Origin: Rhabditoides inermis
Taxonomy: Eukaryota; Nematoda; Chromadorea; Rhabditida; Rhabditidae
Direction: 5' to 3'
Length of the DNA: 64,000 nt
Assembly (NCBI GenBank): GCA_963966185.1
Contig: CAWZYM010000138.1
Span: forward strand, 300,501-364,500
The stretch's first letter is position 1, and the number at the start of each line of letters is the position of its first letter. Made by a program: the position numbers and the translations under genes. The notes under the pieces are model-generated. The model saw only the letters and a program-made list of their open reading frames with translations. It was not told where the DNA came from and did no database searches. Below are positions 36,489 through 51,030 of the stretch, one piece after another.

Positions 36489-39400
36489 CTATATATGATT
36501 AGCAATGCGCCCTTCCACATATCATCTTTACCACTTGAAAGAGCATCCAAAATACTATATTTTAAAATAGTTCAGTCTGATTAAATCTTGACTTTTCGTG
36601 TTAGTTTCGCATTGAAACAGTCGATTCCAGACCCAACCTGTCAAGGGAGGAGCTGCTTCATATGGATAGCAATGCGCCCTTCCACATATCATCTTTACCA
36701 CTTGAAAGAGCATCCAAAATACTATATTTTAAAATAGTTCAGTCTGATTAAATCTTGACTTTTCGTGTTAGTTTCGCATTAAAACAGTCGATTCCAGACC
36801 CAACCTGTCAAGGGAGGAGCTGCTATATATGGATAGCAATGCGCCCTTCCACATATCATCTTTACCACTTGAAAGAACATCCAAAATACTATATTTTGAA
36901 GTAGTTCAGTCTGATTAAATCTTGACTTTTCGTGTTAGTTTCGCATTAAAACAGTCGATTCTAGACCCAACCTGTCAAGGGAGGAGCTGCTATATATGGA
37001 TAGCAATGCGCCCTTCCACATATCATCTTTACCACTTGAAAGAGCATCCAAAATACTATATTTTAGAATAGTTCAGTCTGATTTAATCTTGACTTTTCGT
37101 GTTAGTTTCGCATTAAAACAGTCGATTCCAGACCCAACCTGTCAAGGGAGGAGCTTCTATATATGGATATCAAGGCGCCCTTCCACATATCATCACTACC
37201 ATTTGATAGAGCATCCAAAATACTATATTTTAAAATAGTTCAGTCTGATTAAATCTTGACTTTTCGTGTTAGTTTCGCATTAAAACAGTCGATTCCAGAC
37301 CCAACCTGTCAAGGGAGGAGCTGCTATATATGGATATCAAGGCGCCCTTCCACATATCATCTTCACCACTTGAAAGAGCATCCAAAATACTAATTTTTAA
37401 AAAAGTTCAGTCTGATTAAATCTTGAGTTTTCGTGTTAGTTTCGCATTAAAACAGTCGATTCTAGACCCAACCTGTCAAGGAAGAAGCTGCTATATATGG
37501 AAAGCAATGCGCCCTTCCACATATCATCACTACCACTTGATAGAGCATCCAAAATACTATATTTTAAAATAGTTCATTCTGATTTAATCTTGAGTTTTCG
37601 TGTTAGTTTCGCAATAAAACAGTCGATTCTAGACCAAACCTGTCAAGGGAGGAGCTGCTATATATGGATATCAAAGCGCCCTTCCACATATCATCACTAC
37701 CATTTGATAAAGCATCCAAAATACTATATTTCAAAATAGTTCAGTCTGATTAAATCTTGACTTTTCGTGTTAGTTTCGCATTAAAACAGTCGATTCCAGA
37801 CCCAACCTGTCAAGGGAGGAGCTTCTATATATGGATATCAAAGCGCCCTTCCACATATCATCACTACCATTTGATAAAGCATCCAAAATACTATATTTCA
37901 AAATAGTTCAGTCTGATTAAATCTTGACTTTTCGTGTTAGTTTCGCATCAAAACAGTCGATTCCAGACCCAACCTGTCAAGGGAGGAGCTGCTATATATG
38001 GATATCAAGGCGCCCTTCCACATATCATCTTCACCACTTGAAAGAGCATCCAAAATACTAATTTTTAAAATAGTTCTGTCTGATTAAATCTTAAGTTTTC
38101 GTGTTAGTTTCGCAATAAAACAGTCGATTCTAGACCCAACCTGTCAAGGGAGGAGCTGCTATATATGGATAGCAATGCGCCCTTCCACATATTCATCTTT
38201 ACCACTTGAAAGAGCATCCAAAATACTATATTTAAAAAAAGTTCAGTCTGATTAAATCTTGACTTTTCGTGTTAGTATTGCATTAAAACAGTCGATTCCA
38301 GACCCAACCTGTCAAGGGAGGAGCTGCTATATATGGATATCAAGGCGCCCTTTCACATATCATCACTACCATTTGATAGAGCATCCAAAATACTATATTT
38401 TAAAATAGTTCAGTCTGATTAAATCTTGACTTTTCGTGTTAGTTTCGCATTAAAACAGTCGATTCCAGACCCAACCTGTCAAGGGAGGAGCTGCTATATA
38501 TGGATATCAAGGCGCCCTTCCACATATCATCTTTACCACTTGAAAGAGCATCCAAAATACTAGATTTTAAAATAGTTCAGTCTGATTAAATCTTGAGTTT
38601 TCGTGTTAGTTTCGCATTAAAACAGTCGATTCTAGACCCAACCTGTCAAGGGAGGAGCTGCTATATATGGATAGCAATGCGCCCTTCCACATATCATCTT
38701 CACCACTTGAAAGAGCATCCAAAATACTATATTTAAAAAAAGTTCAGTCTGATTAAATCTTGACTTTTCGTGTTAGTATTGCATTAAAACAGTCAATTCC
38801 AGACCCAACCTGTCAAGGGAGGAGCTGCTATATATGGATATCAAGGCGCCCTTCCACATATCATCACTACCATTTGATAGAGCATCCAAAATACTATATT
38901 TTAAAATAGTTCAGTCTGGTTAAATCTTGACTTTTCGTGTTAGTTTCGCATTAAAACAGTCGATTCCAGACCCAACCTGTCAAGGGAGGATCTGCTTCAT
39001 ATGGACATCAAGGCGCCCTTCCACATATCATCTTTACCACTTGAAAGAGCATCCAAAATACTACATTTTAAAAAAGTTCAGTCTGATTAAATCTTGACTT
39101 TTCGTGTTAGTTTCGCATTAAAACAGTCGATTCTAGACCCAACCTGTCAAGGGAGGAGCTGCTATATATGATTAGCAATGCGCCCTTCCACATATCATCT
39201 TTACCACTTGAAAGAGCATCCAAAATACTATATTTTAAAATAGTTCAGTCTGATTAAATCTTGACTTTTCGTGTTAGTTTCGCATTGAAACAGTCGATTC
39301 CAGACCCAACCTGTCAAGGGAGGAGCTGCTTCATATGGATAGCAATGCGCCCTTCCACATATCATCTTTACCACTTGAAAGAGCATCCAAAATACTATAT

Positions 39401-40735
39401 TTTAAAATAGTTCAGTCTGATTAAATCTTGACTTTTCGTGTTAGTTTCGCATTAAAACAGTCGATTCCAGACCCAACCTGTCAAGGGAGGAGCTGCTATA
39501 TATGGATAGCAATGCGCCCTTCCACATATCATCTTTACCACTTGAAAGAGCATCCAAAATACTATATTTTAAAGTAGTTCAGTCTGATTAAATCTTGACT
39601 TTTCGTGTTAGTTTCGCATTAAAACAGTCGATTCTAGACCCAACCTGTCAAGGAAGGAGCTGCTATATATGGATAGCAATGCGCCCTTCCACATATCATC
39701 TTTACCACTTGAAAGAGCATCCAAAATACTATATTTTAGAATAGTTCAGTCTGATTTAATCTTGACTTTTCGTGTTAGTTTCGCATTAAAACAGTCGATT
39801 CCAGACCCAACCTGTCAAGGGAGGAGCTTCTATATATGGATATCAAGGCGCCCTTCCACATATCATCACTACCATTTGATAGAGCATCCAAAATACTACA
39901 TTTTAAAATAGTTCAGTCTGATTAAATCTTGACTTTTCGTGTTAGTTTCGCATTAAAACAGTCGATTCCAGACCCAACCTGTCAAGGGAGGAGCTGCTAT
40001 ATATGGATATCAAGGCGCCTTTCCACATATCATCTTCACCACTTGAAAGAGCATCCAAAATACTAATTTTTAAAAAAGTTCAGTCTGATTAAATCTTGAG
40101 TTTTCGTGTTAGTTTCGCATTAAAACAGTCGATTCTAGACCCAACCTGTCAAGGAAGGAGCTGCTATATATGGAAAGCAATGCGCCCTTCCACATATCAT
40201 CACTACCACTTGATAGAGCATCCAAAATACTATATTTTAAAATAGTTCATTCTGATTTAATCTTGAGTTTTCGTGTTAGTTTCGCAATAAAACAGTCGAT
40301 TCTAGACCAAACCTGTCAAGGGAGGAGCTGCTATATATGGATATCAAAGCGCCCTTCCACATATCATCACTACCATTTGATAAAGCATCCAAAATACTAT
40401 CTTTCAAAATAGTTCAGTCTGATTAAATCTTGACTTTTCGTGTTAGTTTCGCATTAAAACAGTCGATTCCAGACCCAACCTGTCAAGGGAGGAGCTTCTA
40501 TATATGGATATCAAAGCGCCCTTCCACATATCATCACTACCATTTGATAAAGCATCCAAAATACTATATTTCAAAATAGTTCAGTCTGATTAAATCTTGA
40601 CTTTTCGTGTTAGTTTCGCATCAAAACAGTCGATTCCAGACCCAACCTGTCAAGGGAGGAGCTGCTATATATGGATATCAAGGCGCCCTTCCACATATCA
40701 TCTTCACCACTTGAAAGAGCATCCAAAATACTAAT
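36489..40735 (+). repeat. 2,673-bp tandem duplication within the array
   Basis: CTATATATGATTAGCAATG at 36489 recurs at 39162, a 2,673-bp step (sixteen monomers plus one base). The pair of GGAAAGCAATGCG monomers at 37500 and 40173 keeps the same step. The second copy is cut short near 40,735, where the AATTTTAAAAAAAAG junction appears. Confidence 0.8.
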
Positions 40736-43700
40736 TTTAAAAAAAAGTTCAGTCTGATTAAATCTTGACTTTTCGTGTTAGTTTCGCATTGAAACAGTCG
40801 ATTCCAGACCCAACCTGTCAAGGGAGGAGCTGCTTCATATGGATAGCAATGCGCCCTTCCACATATCATCTTTACCACTGGAAAGAGCATCCAAAATACT
40901 ATATTTTAAAATAGTTCAGTCTGATTAAATCTTGACTTTTCGTGTTAGTTTCGCATTAAAACAGTCGATTCCAGACCCAACCTGTCAAGGAAGGAGCTTC
41001 TATATATGGATATCAAGGCGCCCTTCCACATATCATCACTACCATTTGAAAGAGCATCCAAAATACTATATTTTAAAATAGTTCAGTCTGATTAAATCTT
41101 GACTTTTCGTGTTAGTTTCGCATTAAAACAGTCGATTCCAGACCCAACCTGTCAAGGGAGGAGCTGCTATATATGGATATCAAGGCGCCCTTCCACATAT
41201 CATCTTTACCACTTGAAAGAGCATCCAAAATACTACATTTTAAAATAGTTCAGTCTGATTAAATCTTGACTTTTCGTGTTAGTTTCGCATTGAAACAGTC
41301 GATTCCAGACCCAACCTGTCAAGGGAGGAGCTGCTTCATATGGATAGCAATGCGCCCTTCCACATATCATCTTTACCACTTGAAAGAGCATCCAAAATAC
41401 TATATTTTAAAATAGTTCAGTCTGATTAAATCTTGACTTTTCGTGTTAGTTTCGCATTAAAACAGTCGATTCCAGACCCAACCTGTCAAGGAAGGAGCTT
41501 CTATATATGGATATCAAGGCGCCCTTCCACATATCATCACTACCATTTGATAGAGCATCCAAAATACTAAATTTTAAAATAGTTCAGTCTGATTAAATCT
41601 TGACTTTTCGTGTTAGTTTCGCATTAAAACAGTCGATTCCAGACCCAACCTGTCAAGGGAGGAGCTGCTATATATGGATATCAAGGCGCCCTTCCACATA
41701 TCATCTTTACCACTTGAAAGAGCATCCAAAATACTAATTTTTAAAATAGTTCAGTCTGATTAAATCTTGAGTTTTCGTGTTAGTTTCGCATTAAAACAGT
41801 CGATTGTAGACCCAACCTGTCAAGGGAGGAGCTGCTATATATGGATAGCAATGCGCCCTTCCAAATATCATCTTTACCACTTGAAAGAGCATCCAAAGTA
41901 CTATATTTTAAAATAGTTCAGTCTGATTAAATCTTGACTTTTCGTGTTAGTTTCGCATTAAAACAGTCGATTCCAGACCCAACCTGTCAAGGGAGGAGCT
42001 GCTATATATGGATAGCAATGCGCCCTTCCACATATCATCTTCACCACTTGAAAGAGCATCCAAAATACTGAATTTTAAAGTAGTTCAGTCTGATTAAATC
42101 TTGACTTTTCGTGTTAGTTTCGCATTAAAACAGTCGATTCTCGACCCAACCTGTCAAGGGAGGAGCTGCTATATATGGATAGCAATGCGCCCTTCCACAT
42201 ATCATCTTTACCACTTGAAAGAGCATCCAAAATACTATATTTTAAAATAGTTCAGTCTGATTAAATCTTGACTTTTCGTGTTAGTTTCGCATTAAAACAG
42301 TCGATTCCAGACCCAACCTGTCAAGGAAGGAGCTTCTATATATGGATATCAAGGCGCCCTTCCACATATCATCACTACCATTTGATAGAGCATCCAAAAT
42401 ACTATATTTTAAAATCGTTCAGTCTGATTAAATCTTGACTTTTCGTGTTACTTTCGCATTAAAACAGTCGATTCCAGACCCAACCTGTCAAGGGAGGAGC
42501 TGCTATATATGGATATCAAGGCGCCCTTCCACATATCATCTTTACCACTTGAAAGAGCATCCAAAATACTAATTTTTAAAATAGTTCAGTCTGATTAAAT
42601 CTTGAGTTTTCGTGTTAGTTTCGCATTAAAACAGTCGATTGTAGACCCAACCTGTCAAGGGAGGAGCTGCTATATATGGATAGCAATGCGCCCTTCCAAA
42701 TATCATCTTTACCACTTGAAAGAGCATCCAAAGTACTATATTTTAAACTAGTTCAGTCTGATTAAATCTTGACTTTTCGTGTTAGTTTCGCATTAAAACA
42801 GTCGATTCCAGACCCAACCTGTCAAGGGAGGAGCTGCTATATATGGATAGCAATGCGCCCTTCCACATATCATCTTCACCACTTGAAAGAGCATCCAAAA
42901 TACTGAATTTTAAAGTAGTTCAGTCTGATTAAATCTTGACTTTTCGTGTTAGTTTCGCATTAAAACAGTCGATTCCAGACCCAACCTGTCAAGGGAGGAG
43001 CTGCTTCATATGGATAGCAATGCGCCCTTCCACATATCATCTTTACCACTTGAAAGAGCATCCAAAATACTATATTTTAAAATAGTTCAGTCTGATTAAA
43101 TCTTGACTTTTCGTGTTAGTTTCGCATTAAAACAGTCGATTCCAGACCCAACCTGTCAAGGAAGGAGCTTCTATATATGGATATCAAGGCGCCCTTCCAC
43201 ATATCATCACTACCATTTGATAGAGCATCCAAAATACTATATTTTAAAATCGTTCAGTCTGATTAAATCTTGACTTTTCGTGTTACTTTCGCATTAAAAC
43301 AGTCGATTCCAGACCCAACCTGTCAAGGGAGGAGCTGCTATATATGGATATCAAGGCGCCCTTCCACATATCATCTTTACCACTTGAAAGAGCATCCAAA
43401 ATACTATATTTTAAAATAGTTCAGTCTGATTAAATCTTGACTTTTCGTGTTAGTTTCGCATTGAAAAAAGTCGATTCCAGACCCAACCTGTCAAGGGAGG
43501 AGCTGCTTCATATGGATAGCAATGCGCCCTTCCACATATCATCTTTACCACTTGAAAGAGCATCCATAATACTATATTTTAAAATAGTTCAGTCTGATTA
43601 AATCTTGACTTTTCGTGTTAGTTTCGCATTAAAACAGTCGATTCCAGACCCAACCTGTCAAGGAAGGAGCTTCTATATATGGATATCAAGGCGCCCTTCC

Positions 43701-46700
43701 ACATATCATCACTACCATTTGATAGAGCATCCAAAATACTATGTTTTAAAATAGTTCAGTCTGATTAAATCTTGACTTTTCGTGTTAGTTTCGCATTAAA
43801 ACAGTCGATTCCAGACCCAACCTGTCAAGGAAGGAGCTTCTATATATGGATATCAAGGCGCCCTTCCACATATCATCACTACCATTTGATAGAGCATCCA
43901 AAATACTATCTTTTAAAATAGTTCAGTCTGATTAAATCTTGACTTTTCGTGTTAGTTTCGCATTAAAACAGTCGATTCCAGACCCAACCTGTCAAGGGAG
44001 GAGCTGCTATATATGGATATCAAGGCGCCCTTCCACATATCATCTTTACCACTTGAAAGAGCATCCAAAATACTATATTTTAAAATAGTTCAGTCTGATT
44101 AAATCTTGACTTTTCGTGTTAGTTTCGCATTGAAACAGTCGATTCCAGACCCAACCTGTCAAGGGAGGAGCTGCTTCATATGGATAGCAATGCGCCCTTC
44201 CACATATCATCTTTACCACTTGAAAGAGCATCCAAAATACTATATTTTAAAATAGTTCAGTCTGATTAAATCTTGACTTTTCGTGTTAGTTTCGCATTAA
44301 AACAGTCGATTCCAGACCCAACCTGTCAAGGAAGGAGCTTCTATATATGGATATCAAGGCGCCCTTCCACATATCATCACTACCATTTGATAGAGCATCC
44401 AAAATACTAAATTTTAAAATAGTTCAGTCTGATTAAATCTTGACTTTTCGTGTTAGTTTCGCATTAAAACAGTCGATTCCAGACCCAACCTGTCAAGGGA
44501 GGAGCTGCTATATATGGATATCAAGGCGCCCTTCCACATATCATCTTTACCACTTGAAAGATCATCCAAAATACTAATTTTTAAAATAGTTCAGTCTGAT
44601 TAAATCTTGAGTTTTCGTGTTAGTTTCGCATTAAAACAGTCGATTGTAGACCCAACCTGTCAAGGGAGGAGCTGCTATATATGGATAGCAATGCGCCCTT
44701 CCAAATATCATCTTTACCACTTGAAAGAGCATCCAAAGTACTATATTTTAAAATAGTTCAGTCTGATTAAATCTTGACTTTTCGTGTTAGTTTCGCATTA
44801 AAACAGTCGATTCCAGACCCAACCTGTCAAGGGAGGAGCTGCTATATATGGATAGCAATGCGCCCTTCCACATATCATCTTCACCACTTGAAAGAGCATC
44901 CAAAATACTGAATTTTAAAGTAGTTCAGTCTGATTAAATCTTGACTTTTCGTGTTAGTTTCGCATTAAAACAGTCGATTCTCGACCCAACCTGTCAAGGG
45001 AGGAGCTGCTATATATGGATAGCAATGCGCCCTTCCACATATCATCTTTACCACTTGAAAGAGCATCCAAAATACTACATTTTAGAATAGTTCAGTCTGA
45101 TTTAATCTTGACTTTTCGTGTTAGTTTCGCATTAAAACAGTCGATTCCAGACCCAACCTGTCAAGGGAGGAGCTTCTATATATGGATATCAAGGCGCCCT
45201 TCCACATATCATCTTTACCACTTGAAAGAGCATCCAAAATACTATATTTTAAAATAGTTCAGTCTGATTAAATCTTGACTTTTCGTGTTAGTTTCGCATT
45301 GAAACAGTCGATTCCAGACCCAACCTGTCAAGGGAGGAGCTGCTTCATATGTTTAGCAATGCGCCCTTCCACATATCATCTTTACCACTTGAAAGAGCAT
45401 CCAAAATACTATATTTTAAAATAGTTCAGTCTGATTAAATCTTGACTTTTCGTGTTAGTTTCGCATTAAAACAGTCGATTCCAGACCCAACCTGTCAAGG
45501 AAGGAGCTTCTATATATGGATATCAAGGCGCCCTTCCACATATCATCACTACCATTTGATAGAGCATCCAAAATACTATATTTTAAAATCGTTCAGTCTG
45601 ATTAAATCTTGACTTTTCGTGTTACTTTCGCATTAAAACAGTCGATTCCAGACCCAACCTGTCAAGGGAGGAGCTGCTATATATGGATATCAAGGCGCCC
45701 TTCCACATATCATCTTTACCACTTGAAAGAGCATCCAAAATACTATATTCTAAATCAGTTCAGTCTGATTAAATCTTGACTTTTCGTGTTAGTTTCGCAT
45801 TGAAAAAAGTCGATTCCAGACCCAACCTGTCAAGGGAGGAGCTGCTTCATATGGATAGCAATGCGCCCTTCCACATATCATCTTTACCACTTGAAAGAGC
45901 ATCCATAATACTATATTTTAAAATAGTTCAGTCTGATTAAATCTTGACTTTTCGTGTTAGTTTCGCATTAAAACAGTCGATTCCAGACCCAACCTGTCAA
46001 GGAAGGAGCTTCTATATATGGATATCAAGGCGCCCTTCCACATATCATCACTACCATTTGATAGAGCATCCAAAATACTATATTTTAAAATAGTTCAGTC
46101 TGATTAAATCTTGACTTTTCGTGTTAGTTTCGCATTAAAACAGTCGATTCCAGACCCAACCTGTCAAGGGAGGAGCTGCTATATATGGATAGCAATGCGC
46201 CCTTCCAAATATCATCTTTACCACTTGAAAGAGCATCCAAAGTACTATATTTTAAAATAGTTCAGTCTGATTAAATCTTGACTTTTCGTGTTAGTTTCGC
46301 ATTAAAACAGTCGATTCCAGACCCAACCTGTCAAGGGAGGAGCTGCTATATATGGATAGCAATGCGCCCTTCCACATATCATCTTTACCACTTGAAAGAG
46401 CATCCAAAGTACTGAATTTTAAAGTAGTTCAGTCTGATTAAATCTTGACTTTTCGTGTTAGTTTCGCATTAAAACAGTCGATTCTAGACCCAACCTGTCA
46501 AGGGAGGAGCTGCTATATATGGATAGCAATGCGCCCTTCCACATATCATCTTTACCACTTGAAAGAGCATCCAAAATACTATATTTTAGAATAGTTCAGT
46601 CTGATTTAATCTTGACTTTTCGTGTTAGTTTCGCATTAAAACAGTCGATTCCAGACCCAACCTGTCAAGGGAGGAGCTGCTTCATATGGATAGCAATGCG

Positions 46701-49700
46701 CCCTTCCACATATCATCTTTACCACTGGAAAGAGCATCCAAAATACTATATTTTAAAATAGTTCAGTCTGATTAAATCTTGACTTTTCGTGTTAGTTTCG
46801 CATTAAAACAGTCGATTCCAGACCCAACCTGTCAAGGAAGGAGCTTCTATATATGGATATCAAGGCGCCCTTCCACATATCATCACTACCATTTGATAGA
46901 GCATCCAAAATACTATATTTTAAAATAGTTCAGTCTGATTAAATCTTGACTTTTCGTGTTAGTTTCGCATTAAAACAGTCGATTCCAGACCCAACCTGTC
47001 AAGGGAGGAGCTGCTTCATATGGATAGCAATGCGCCCTTCCACATATCATCTTTACCACTTGAAAGAGCATCCAAAGTACTATATTTTAAAATAGTTCAG
47101 TCTTATTAAATCTTGACTTTTCGTGTTAGTTTCGCATTAAAACAGTCGATTCCAGACCCAACCTGTCAAGGGAGGAGCTGCTATATATGGATAGCAATGC
47201 GCCCTTCCACATATCATCTTTACCACTTGAAAGAGCATCCAAAATACTGAATTTTAAAGTAGTTCAGTCTGATTAAATCTTGACTTTTCGTGTTAGTTTC
47301 GCATTAAAACAGTCGATTCTAGACCCAACCTGTCAAGGGAGGAGCTGCTATATATGGATAGCAATGCGCCCTTCCACATATCATCTTTACCACTTGAAAG
47401 AGCATCCAAAAAACTATATTTTAGAATAGTTCAGTCTGATTTAATCTTGACTTTTCGTGTTAGTTTCGCATTAAAACAGTCGATTCCAGACCCAACCTGT
47501 CAAGGGAGGAGCTGCTTCATATGGATAGCAATGCGCCCTTCCACATATCATCTTTACCACTGGAAAGAGCATCCAAAATACTATATTTTAAAATAGTTCA
47601 GTCTGATTAAATCTTGACTTTTCGTGTTAGTTTCGCATTAAAACAGTCGATTCCAGACCCAACCTGTCAAGGAAGGAGCTTCTATATATGGATATCAAGG
47701 CGCCCTTCCACATATCATCACTACCATTTGATAGAACATCCAAAATACTATATTTTAAAGTAGTTCAGTCTGATTAAATCTTGACTTTTCGTGTTAGTTT
47801 CGCATTAAAACAGTCGATTCTAGACCCAACCTGTCAAGGGAGGAGCTGCTATATATGGATAGCAATGCGCCCTTCCACATATCATCTTTACCACTTGAAA
47901 GAGCATCCAAAATACTATATTTTAAAATAGTTCAGTCTGATTAAATCTTGACTTTTCGTGTTAGTTTCGCATTGAAACAGTCGATTCCAGACCCAACCTG
48001 TCAAGGGAGGAGCTGCTTCATATGGATAGCAATGCGCCCTTCCACATATCATCTTTACCACTTGAAAGAGCATCCAAAATACTATATTTTAAAATAGTTC
48101 AGTCTGATTAAATCTTGACTTTTCGTGTTAGTTTCGCATTAAAACAGTCGATTCCAGACCCAACCTGTCAAGGAAGGAGCTTCTATATATGGATATCAAG
48201 GCGCCCTTCCACATATCATCACTACCATTTGATAGAGCATCCAAAATACTAAATTTTAAATTAGTTCAGTCTGATTAAATCTTGACTTTTCGTGTTAGTT
48301 TCGCATTAAAACAGTCGATTCCAGACCCAACCTGTCAAGGGAGGATCTGCTATATATGGATATCAAGGCGCCCTTCCACATATCATCTTTACCACTTGAA
48401 AGAGCATCCAAAATACTAATTTTTAAAATAGTTCAGTCTGATTAAATCTTGAGTTTTCGTGTTAGTTTCGCATTAAAACAGTCGATTGTAGACCCAACCT
48501 GTCAAGGGAGGAGCTGCTATATATGGATAGCAATGCGCCCTTCCAAATATCATCTTTACCACTTGAAAGAGCATCCAAAGTACTATATTTTAAAATAGTT
48601 CAGTCTGATTAAATCTTGACTTTTCGTGTTAGTTTCGCATTAAAACAGTCGATTCCAGACCCAACCTGTCAAGGGAGGAGCTGCTATATATGGATAGCAA
48701 TGCGCCCTTCCACATATCATCTTCACCACTTGAAAGAGCATCCAAAATACTGAATTTTAAAGTAGTTCAGTCTGATTAAATCTTGACTTTTCGTGTTAGT
48801 TTCGCATTAAAACAGTCGATTCTCGACCCAACCTGTCAAGGGAGGAGCTGCTATATATGGATAGCAATGCGCCCTTCCACATATCATCTTTACCACTTGA
48901 AAGAGCATCCAAAATACTACATTTTAGAATAGTTCAGTCTGATTTAATCTTGACTTTTCGTGTTAGTTTCGCATTAAAACAGTCGATTCCAGACCCAACC
49001 TGTCAAGGGAGGAGCTTCTATATATGGATATCAAGGCGCCCTTCCACATATCATCTTCACCACTTGAAAGAGCATCCAAAATACTATATTTTAAAATAGT
49101 TCAGTCTGATTAAATCTTGACTTTTCGTGTTAGTTTCGCATTAAAACAGTCGATTCCAGACCCAACCTGTCAAGGGAGGAGCTGCTATATATGGATATCA
49201 AGGCGCCCTTCCACATATCATCTTCACCACTTGAAAGAGCATCCAAAATACTATATTTTAAAATAGTTCAGTCTGATTAAATCTTGACTTTTCGTGTTAG
49301 TTTCGCATTGAAACAGTCGATTCCAGACCCAACCTGTCAAGGGAGGAGCTTCTATATATGGATATCAAGGCGCCCTTCCACATATCATCTTTACCACTTG
49401 AAAGAGCATCCAAAATACTATATTTTAAAATAGTTCAGTCTGATTAAATCTTGACTTTTCGTGTTAGTTTCGCATTGAAAAAAGTCGATTCCAGACCCAA
49501 CCTGTCAAGGGAGGAGCTGCTTCATATGGATAGCAATGCGCCCTTCCACATATCATCTTTACCACTTGAAAGAGCATCCATAATACTATATTTTAAAATA
49601 GTTCAGTCTGATTAAATCTTGACTTTTCGTGTTAGTTTCGCATTAAAACAGTCGATTCCAGACCCAACCTGTCAAGGAAGGAGCTTCTATATATGGATAT

Positions 49701-51030
49701 CAAGGCGCCCTTCCACATATCATCACTACCATTTGATAGAGCATCCAAAATACTATGTTTTAAAATAGTTCAGTCTGATTAAATCTTGACTTTTCGTGTT
49801 AGTTTCGCATTAAAACAGTCGATTCCAGACCCAACCTGTCAAGGAAGGAGCTTCTATATATGGATATCAAGGCGCCCTTCCACATATCATCACTACCATT
49901 TGATAGAGCATCCAAAATACTATCTTTTAAAATAGTTCAGTCTGATTAAATCTTGACTTTTCGTGTTAGTTTCGCATTAAAACAGTCGATTCCAGACCCA
50001 ACTTGTCAAGGGAGGAGCTGCTATATATGGATATCAAGGCGCCCTTCCACATATCATCTTTACCACTTGAAAGAGCATCCAAAATACTATATTTTAAAAT
50101 AGTTCAGTCTGATTAAATCTTGACTTTTCGTGTTAGTTTCGCATTGAAACAGTCGATTCCAGACCCAACCTGTCAAGGGAGGAGCTGCTTCATATGGATA
50201 GCAATGCGCCCTTCCACATATCATCTTTACCACTTGAAAGAGCATCCAAAATATTATATTTTAAAATAGTTCAGTCTGATTAAATCTTGACTTTTCGTGT
50301 TAGTTTCGCATTAAAACAGTCGATTCCAGACCCAACCTGTCAAGGAAGGAGCTTCTATATATGGATATCAAGGCGCCCTTCCACATATCATCACTACCAT
50401 TTGATAGAGCATCCAAAATACTAAATTTTAAAATAGTTCAGTCTGATTAAATCTTGACTTTTCGTGTTAGTTTCGCATTAAAACAGTCGATTGTAGACCC
50501 AACCTGTCAAGGGAGGAGCTGCTATATATGGATAGCAATGCGCCCTTCCAAATATCATCTTTACCACTTGAAAGAGCATCCAAAGTACTATATTTTAAAA
50601 TAGTTCAGTCTGATTAAATCTTGACTTTTCGTGTTAGTTTCGCATTAAAACAGTCGATTCCAGACCCAACCTGTCAAGGGAGGAGCTGCTATATATGGAT
50701 AGCAATGCGCCCTTCCACATATCATCTTTACCACTTGAGAGAGCATCCAAAATACTACATTTTAGAATAGTTCAGTCTGATTTAATCTTGACTTTTCGTG
50801 TTAGTTTCGCATTAAAACAGTCGATTCCAGACCCAACCTGTCAAGGGAGGAGCTTCTATATATGTTTAGCAATGCGCCCTTCCACATATCATCTTTACCA
50901 CTTGAAAGAGCATCCAAAATACTATATTTTAAAATAGTTCAGTCTGATTAAATCTTGACTTTTCGTGTTAGTTTCGCATTGAAACAGTCGATTCCAGACC
51001 CAACCTGTCAAGGGAGGAGCTGCTTCATAT

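Noticed and set aside
40678..40890. Minus-strand 70-residue frame in the satellite
   Set aside because: It is the reverse strand of two monomers, open by chance variants; no repeated counterpart elsewhere.
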